Origin: Candidatus Harrisonbacteria bacterium RIFCSPLOWO2_02_FULL_45_10c | Lineage (GTDB): Bacteria > Patescibacteriota > Minisyncoccia > UBA6257 > 02-FULL-45-10c | DNA length: 6,701 nt | Direction of reading: 5' to 3' | Assembly (NCBI GenBank): GCA_001818705.1 | Contig: MHJM01000012.1 | Location: 7,522-14,222, forward strand | In this document: positions 5,177-6,701 of the stretch, piece after piece | How the letters are laid out: each line of letters begins with the position of its first letter | Numbering within the stretch: position 1 is the stretch's first letter | The notes under the pieces: model-generated | The model's input: only the letters and a program-made list of their open reading frames with translations | What the model was told of the DNA's origin: nothing | Database searches by the model: none | Made by a program: the position numbers and the translations under genes

Positions 5177-5184
5177 TCCTCCTT
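5177..5184 (-). promoter_or_regulatory. Strong ribosome binding site
   Basis: AAGGAGGA on the minus strand lies four bases before the ATG at 5172. It is the only textbook Shine-Dalgarno sequence seen in front of a gene in this window, and it settles the start of the phosphoesterase-like protein. Confidence 0.9.
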
Positions 5185-5215
5185 ATATGAAGCTGACAAA
5201 GAACTCTGCTGTAAC

Positions 5216-5242
5216 AGTATAATTAAAAGAAGTGGCTGTCAA
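5216..5242 (-). promoter_or_regulatory. Promoter of the phosphoesterase-like protein gene
   Basis: A perfect TTGACA (5242-5237) is followed after 15 bp by TATACT (5221-5216), five of six to consensus. The spacer is shorter than the usual 17 bp. Initiation near 5209 would give a leader of about 36 bases ending in the strong ribosome binding site. Confidence 0.65.
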
Positions 5243-5282
5243 TGATTTTTAAGGCTATTTTGAAGCTGGCTGCTTCCCTTTA

Positions 5283-6701
5283 CTAAAAAGAATCAGAAAC
5301 AGTTACAAGTCTTTTTGCAGTTCCGGTATTTCCTGCTTGATCAGTTGAACTATAAATAATTGTATGGGTGCTAGTAGCGCCCGTATCAATGTTCGGTAAA
5401 TCCCTGCCGCCGTTACTGGTTTCAGCGCCATCCACACTATAATAGATTCCTAAATTATTGTTTACGTTATCGGTAACCGTCGCACCAGGATCTATCCAAG
5501 AAACACCAACTTCAATTTCAATTGAATCTGGTCCGTTGAGCGTAATAACCGGCGATTCAGTATCAATCGATGGCGAAGGCGGATTTGGGATCAATGTTTC
5601 CTGCGTTTCATTGCCGCAAGAACCCGGAGTTTTCTGAATCTCGCCATTTTCCATTATAATGCAATATATATTGCCAGTAACCGCATCCCGAAGCTGCAGC
5701 TTGTCAGCCGTAATAGTTTCCGCTACCAACTCCTTCAATTTCACTATCCCCTCCTCTACAAATATTTTCATGCTTTCTAGCCACGTTTTTACCACATTAA
5801 TCATCGTCGTTGCAATTGTATCGATCTTAGCATTCAATTCTTGAATCGCTTTAGCCAGTACCGCTGTAAAGTTTTCATATCTAAAAGTTTCCGGCGTACC
5901 AGAAGAATTAAGCCCAATAAGCCGAGAGTCTATTTTTTGAACCTCTTCCGCTATAAATCCAAATTGTTGCGCGGAGCGATTAGGATCGCTATCCAGTTTT
6001 GGATTTCCTGTTGGTTTATAATAAAAATTTACAGGATGCAATTTAAGCACTTCCTCCAATCCGGAATCTATATCCGTTATGCCGTCTTTGTACCTTAAGG
6101 AGGAAGCAAGGCAAGAAACCGTATCGCTGACAACTTCCAGGGCCGAAGTAAGGCAAACATAATAGGATACATTACTTCCATAAGCAGTAAGACCATCAAA
6201 GGCGATAGCGCCAGTCACGTGCAATTTGTAAGCTTGTCCCGGTATAGTTCCGATGCCTACATTGCCATTTTGGTTAAGACCTCCAATATATAATGCCGGC
6301 GTGGAACTGCCGAAGTTAGAAACTACAAAGGCGGGATTATGGGTATCCATTTCAATTGAGAATCTCCCCCACGGACTGGATGTGCCTACGCCAATCCGGC
6401 CGTCTTCATTCACTCCCCCAACGTAGAAAGCCGGTGAAGAACTGCCTCTATTGCTCACTACGAAAGCGGGAGTATTGCTGGCGGATTCTCTCATTTCCAC
6501 CGATAGTCTTCCCCAGGGAGAAGAAGTGCCGATACCGACTCTTCCATAGTATAAGACGTTAAATAATGGCAGGGTCCCGGTGGCATTCTGAATTGAGAAG
6601 ATGGAGGCGGTCTGGATTCCGGAGGTGGAGGCTTTGACCGAGAGCAGGCCATTAATCCCTACCCCATTATAGAAATTAGCATTGCCGGTGACTTCCAATC
6701 T
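5283..6701 (-). CDS. Surface or fibre-like protein with S74 chaperone domain (5' end missing)
   Basis: The reading frame is open to the window edge, so the N terminus is missing; about 472 C-terminal residues remain. Residues are counted from the Leu codon at 6698. Beta-rich repeats of the VGIGTSSPWGRLSVEM type (53-100 and 101-146) and a third start (147-153) come first. At 199-204 SSLRYK fits the Ser-x4-Lys dyad of the S74 peptidase/intramolecular chaperone domain (about 199-295). It is supported by LHPVNFYYKP, QFGFIAEEVQ and YENFTAVLAKAIQELNAKI. A helical, coiled-coil-like segment follows (about 280-330), then a small domain with two Cys (VTGNIYCIIMENGEIQKTPGSC). A Pro/Ser linker and a DUF5011-like Ig domain (about 380-468, SPVITLNG to QAGNTGTAKRLVTV) end the protein. 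In phage fibres this chaperone helps trimerise the stalk and then cuts itself off. Such proteins are typical of Parcubacteria; a prophage tail fibre is the alternative, but no phage genes are nearby. Confidence 0.85.
   Translation of the reverse strand, partial: RLEVTGNANFYNGVGINGLLSVKASTSGIQTASIFSIQNATGTLPLFNVLYYGRVGIGTSSPWGRLSVEMRESASNTPAFVVSNRGSSSPAFYVGGVNEDGRIGVGTSSPWGRFSIEMDTHNPAFVVSNFGSSTPALYIGGLNQNGNVGIGTIPGQAYKLHVTGAIAFDGLTAYGSNVSYYVCLTSALEVVSDTVSCLASSLRYKDGITDIDSGLEEVLKLHPVNFYYKPTGNPKLDSDPNRSAQQFGFIAEEVQKIDSRLIGLNSSGTPETFRYENFTAVLAKAIQELNAKIDTIATTMINVVKTWLESMKIFVEEGIVKLKELVAETITADKLQLRDAVTGNIYCIIMENGEIQKTPGSCGNETQETLIPNPPSPSIDTESPVITLNGPDSIEIEVGVSWIDPGATVTDNVNNNLGIYYSVDGAETSNGGRDLPNIDTGATSTHTIIYSSTDQAGNTGTAKRLVTVSDSF
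6261..6542 (-). repeat. Two tandem coding repeats in the surface protein
   Basis: Repeat A (6542-6399, 48 codons) and repeat B (6398-6261, 46 codons) both encode [VI]G[IV]GTSSPWGR[LF]S[VI]EM, then NPAFVVSN or a close variant, GSS[ST]PA[FL]Y[VI]GG and a short Asn/Gly-rich end. They differ by a two-codon length change after the EM. A third unit starts after 6261 but soon diverges. Confidence 0.85.

Noticed and set aside
5173..5199. TTG start for the phosphoesterase-like protein at 5199
   Set aside because: It would place the strong AAGGAGGA site within the coding region; the ATG at 5172 is correctly spaced from it.
5262..5276. Small hairpin GAAGC/GCTTC downstream of the surface protein as its terminator
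   Set aside because: The stem has only five pairs and no U-tract follows on the minus strand, so I see no convincing terminator for that gene.
6261..6542. CRISPR-like array
   Set aside because: The repeats are long, in frame, diverged and translated as protein repeats, with no spacers.

Overview
The window looks like a piece of a chromosome from a Parcubacteria-type member of the Patescibacteria (candidate phyla radiation). The strongest pointer is the partial gene at the right end, a large surface protein with 'VGIGTSSPWG' repeats and an S74 intramolecular chaperone domain, an architecture I associate with that group. Other pointers are the compact layout, a tRNA gene without an encoded CCA end, and mostly Shine-Dalgarno-poor starts. 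This placement is inference from architecture, not from a phylogeny.

Layout, left to right. Positions 1-151 are AT-rich and hold two DnaA-box-like 9-mers and a weak promoter candidate. A secreted protein of unknown function (152-802, +) ends inside its own terminator hairpin. Positions 803-1149 carry no protein gene but are full of signals: an 18-bp copy of the 3' end of the nearby tRNA, a GC-rich foldable element (833-978), a terminator, tRNA-Val(CAC) on the minus strand, and a terminator whose hairpin apex forms the -35 box of the tRNA promoter. Everything further right is on the minus strand. Reading in the direction of transcription (right to left) there are: the truncated S74 surface protein (5283-6701); a 740-residue protein with a degenerate and a more intact calcineurin-like phosphoesterase half separated by a winged helix (2950-5172), with its own promoter, strong ribosome binding site and terminator; pcm (2222-2848); an L10-leader autoregulatory RNA with an attenuator (2096-2191); rplJ (L10); rplL (L7/L12); and tRNA-Val.

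How it works together. pcm, rplJ, rplL and tRNA-Val form a same-strand cluster. No terminator was seen between pcm and the L10 leader, so pcm transcripts can run into it. The rplJL promoter has its -35 box over the pcm stop codon. The leader can be read as a switch: free L10 (with L7/L12) would bind the kink-turn-like region and let the attenuator form, limiting production of the stalk proteins. The tRNA has its own promoter nested in the rplL terminator.

The items most worth a second look are the terminator/promoter nesting at 1104-1146, the tRNA-end-flanked structured element at 822-980, and the duplicated, partly decayed phosphoesterase architecture of the 740-residue protein.
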